Below, one piece after another: positions 62,742 to 64,000 of a DNA stretch of 64,000 nucleotides (positions are counted from its first letter, which is position 1; each line of letters begins with the position of its first letter). A program made the position numbers and the translations under genes. The DNA is taken from the NCBI RefSeq assembly GCF_050303215.1, contig NZ_JBNLBH010000020.1, positions 1-64,000 of the forward strand, given 5' to 3'. Source of the DNA: Haliangium sp050303215 (GTDB lineage: Bacteria; Myxococcota_A; Polyangia; Haliangiales; Haliangiaceae). Under the pieces are notes generated by a model. It saw nothing but the letters and a program-made list of their open reading frames with translations. It was not told where the DNA came from and did no database searches.

Positions 62742-63376
62742 CCCACTTCGTCGAAGCCGTTCGCGCCGGCGTCGACGCCTCCACCCTGGCCCAGGCCACG
62801 GCCGTGCTGCGCGCCGGGGGCGTGGTGTGCACGCCCACCGAGACCACCTACGGCCTCGCCGCCGACACCCGCAACCCCGCCGCCATCGAGGCCCTGGTCG
62901 TGCTCAAGGGCCGCGACCCGCAGGCCCCCTTCGGCCTCATCGTCGCCGATCGCGCTCAGGCCCGGGCCCTGACCCGGGTGTGGCCGGAGCCGGCCGAGGC
63001 CATGGCCAGGGCCCACTGGCCGGGTCCGCTCACGCTGGTGGTCCCGGCCCGGCCCAAGCTCCCGGCCGCGCTCGTCGGTCCCGACGGCGGCGTGGGCGTG
63101 CGCATCTCCAGCCACCCCGTGCCCGTGGCCCTGGCCCGCGCCCTCGGCGCCGCCATCACGGCCACCAGCGCCAACCCCGCCGGCGCCCCCCCGGCCCTCG
63201 ACGTGACCGCCGCGCGCGCCTACTTCGGCGACGCCGTGTACTATATTGATGGTGGCCCCGCGCCGGCGCAGGCCGCCTCCACCGTGGTGACCATCGACGA
63301 CCACGGCCAGGTCCGCCTGCTCCGGGCCGGCCCTGTCGATGTATCCGCGTGGCTGCCCTCCCCCGCGCCGGCCTGA
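62738..63376 (+). CDS. tsaC: Threonylcarbamoyl-AMP synthase (YrdC/Sua5)
   Basis: A 212-residue single YrdC domain: GGVVCTPTETTYGLAAD near the N-terminus, LKGRDPQAPFGLIV, HWPGPLTLVV and TSANPAG. It makes threonylcarbamoyl-AMP for t6A modification of ANN-decoding tRNAs. There is no C-terminal Sua5 extension, hence tsaC rather than sua5. GTG at 62738 overlaps purE's stop (GTGA). Confidence 0.92.
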   Translation: MTHFVEAVRAGVDASTLAQATAVLRAGGVVCTPTETTYGLAADTRNPAAIEALVVLKGRDPQAPFGLIVADRAQARALTRVWPEPAEAMARAHWPGPLTLVVPARPKLPAALVGPDGGVGVRISSHPVPVALARALGAAITATSANPAGAPPALDVTAARAYFGDAVYYIDGGPAPAQAASTVVTIDDHGQVRLLRAGPVDVSAWLPSPAPA

Positions 63377-63427
63377 GCCGGCCCCAGCCGCCTCAGCCCC
63401 CTCGGAGACCACCGCTTCCCCATCGAC

Positions 63428-63447
63428 GGTGCCTGCCCTCGGGCACC
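63428..63447 (+). terminator. Hairpin between tsaC and the DUF1015 gene
   Basis: GGTGCC pairs with GGCACC across an 8-base loop, between the tsaC stop and the next ribosome binding site. There is no T-tract; it may attenuate rather than terminate. Confidence 0.25.
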
Positions 63448-63472
63448 CTCAGTCCCCCTCGGAGACGACGCC

Positions 63473-64000
<528 letters not shown>

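Overview
The window is GC-rich throughout (roughly 70 % by eye) and densely coded on both strands. It carries many lipoproteins, two eukaryote-type Ser/Thr kinases, FHA proteins, a DUF4215 Cys-rich repeat protein and a DUF2381-like protein. That mix points to a myxobacterium, most likely of the Nannocystis/Haliangium/Plesiocystis side. This is an inference from gene content; no rRNA or tRNA gene is present to confirm it. No insertion sequence, prophage or CRISPR array was found.

Left part (1-6.4 kb): accessory genes. A truncated protein with a DUF4157/eCIS-cargo-like N-terminus is followed by an outer-membrane barrel of unusually low GC, a 16-repeat DUF4215 lipoprotein, an unrecognised protein with an acidic tail, and a 1.3-1.5 kb gene-poor stretch. 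That stretch holds a 42-bp minisatellite and a nine-copy palindromic decamer array. 6.4-13 kb: a molybdopterin oxidoreductase, an M23 peptidase, two unknown envelope proteins and an L,D-transpeptidase. 13-21 kb: a minus-strand unit (cystathionine beta-synthase, TerB-like, EEP phosphodiesterase, metallo-beta-lactamase-fold relative) diverges from metH, so the two fates of homocysteine share one 139-bp intergenic region.

21-33 kb: a second M23 lipoprotein, a divergent LysR/epimerase pair, an FHA protein and a HEAT-like lipoprotein, then a five-gene plus-strand unit (FadL-like porin, saccharopine-dehydrogenase-like reductase, catalytic and non-catalytic M16 peptidases, nuclease-like lipoprotein). 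33.7-37.5 kb: a 51-codon gene with a near-perfect ribosome binding site lies upstream of a 1126-residue Ser/Thr kinase-STAND ATPase-histidine kinase fusion. 37.5-47 kb: cyclophilin lipoprotein, CoA-binding protein, PQQ-like propeller, four-CBS protein, clpS-clpA, an M20 peptidase and a flavin monooxygenase.

47-58.7 kb (minus strand): the best candidate for an undescribed system. In transcription order it holds an FHA protein with an HTH-like tail, a membrane Ser/Thr kinase, a DUF2381-like periplasmic protein, an outer-membrane barrel and two lipoproteins, tightly spaced, followed by a VIT/vWA protein and a secreted propeller. It looks like a kinase-coupled assembly spanning cytoplasm to outer membrane. 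59.2-64 kb: a purH-purD-purE-tsaC housekeeping operon with overlapping stops and starts, then the first part of a DUF1015 gene.
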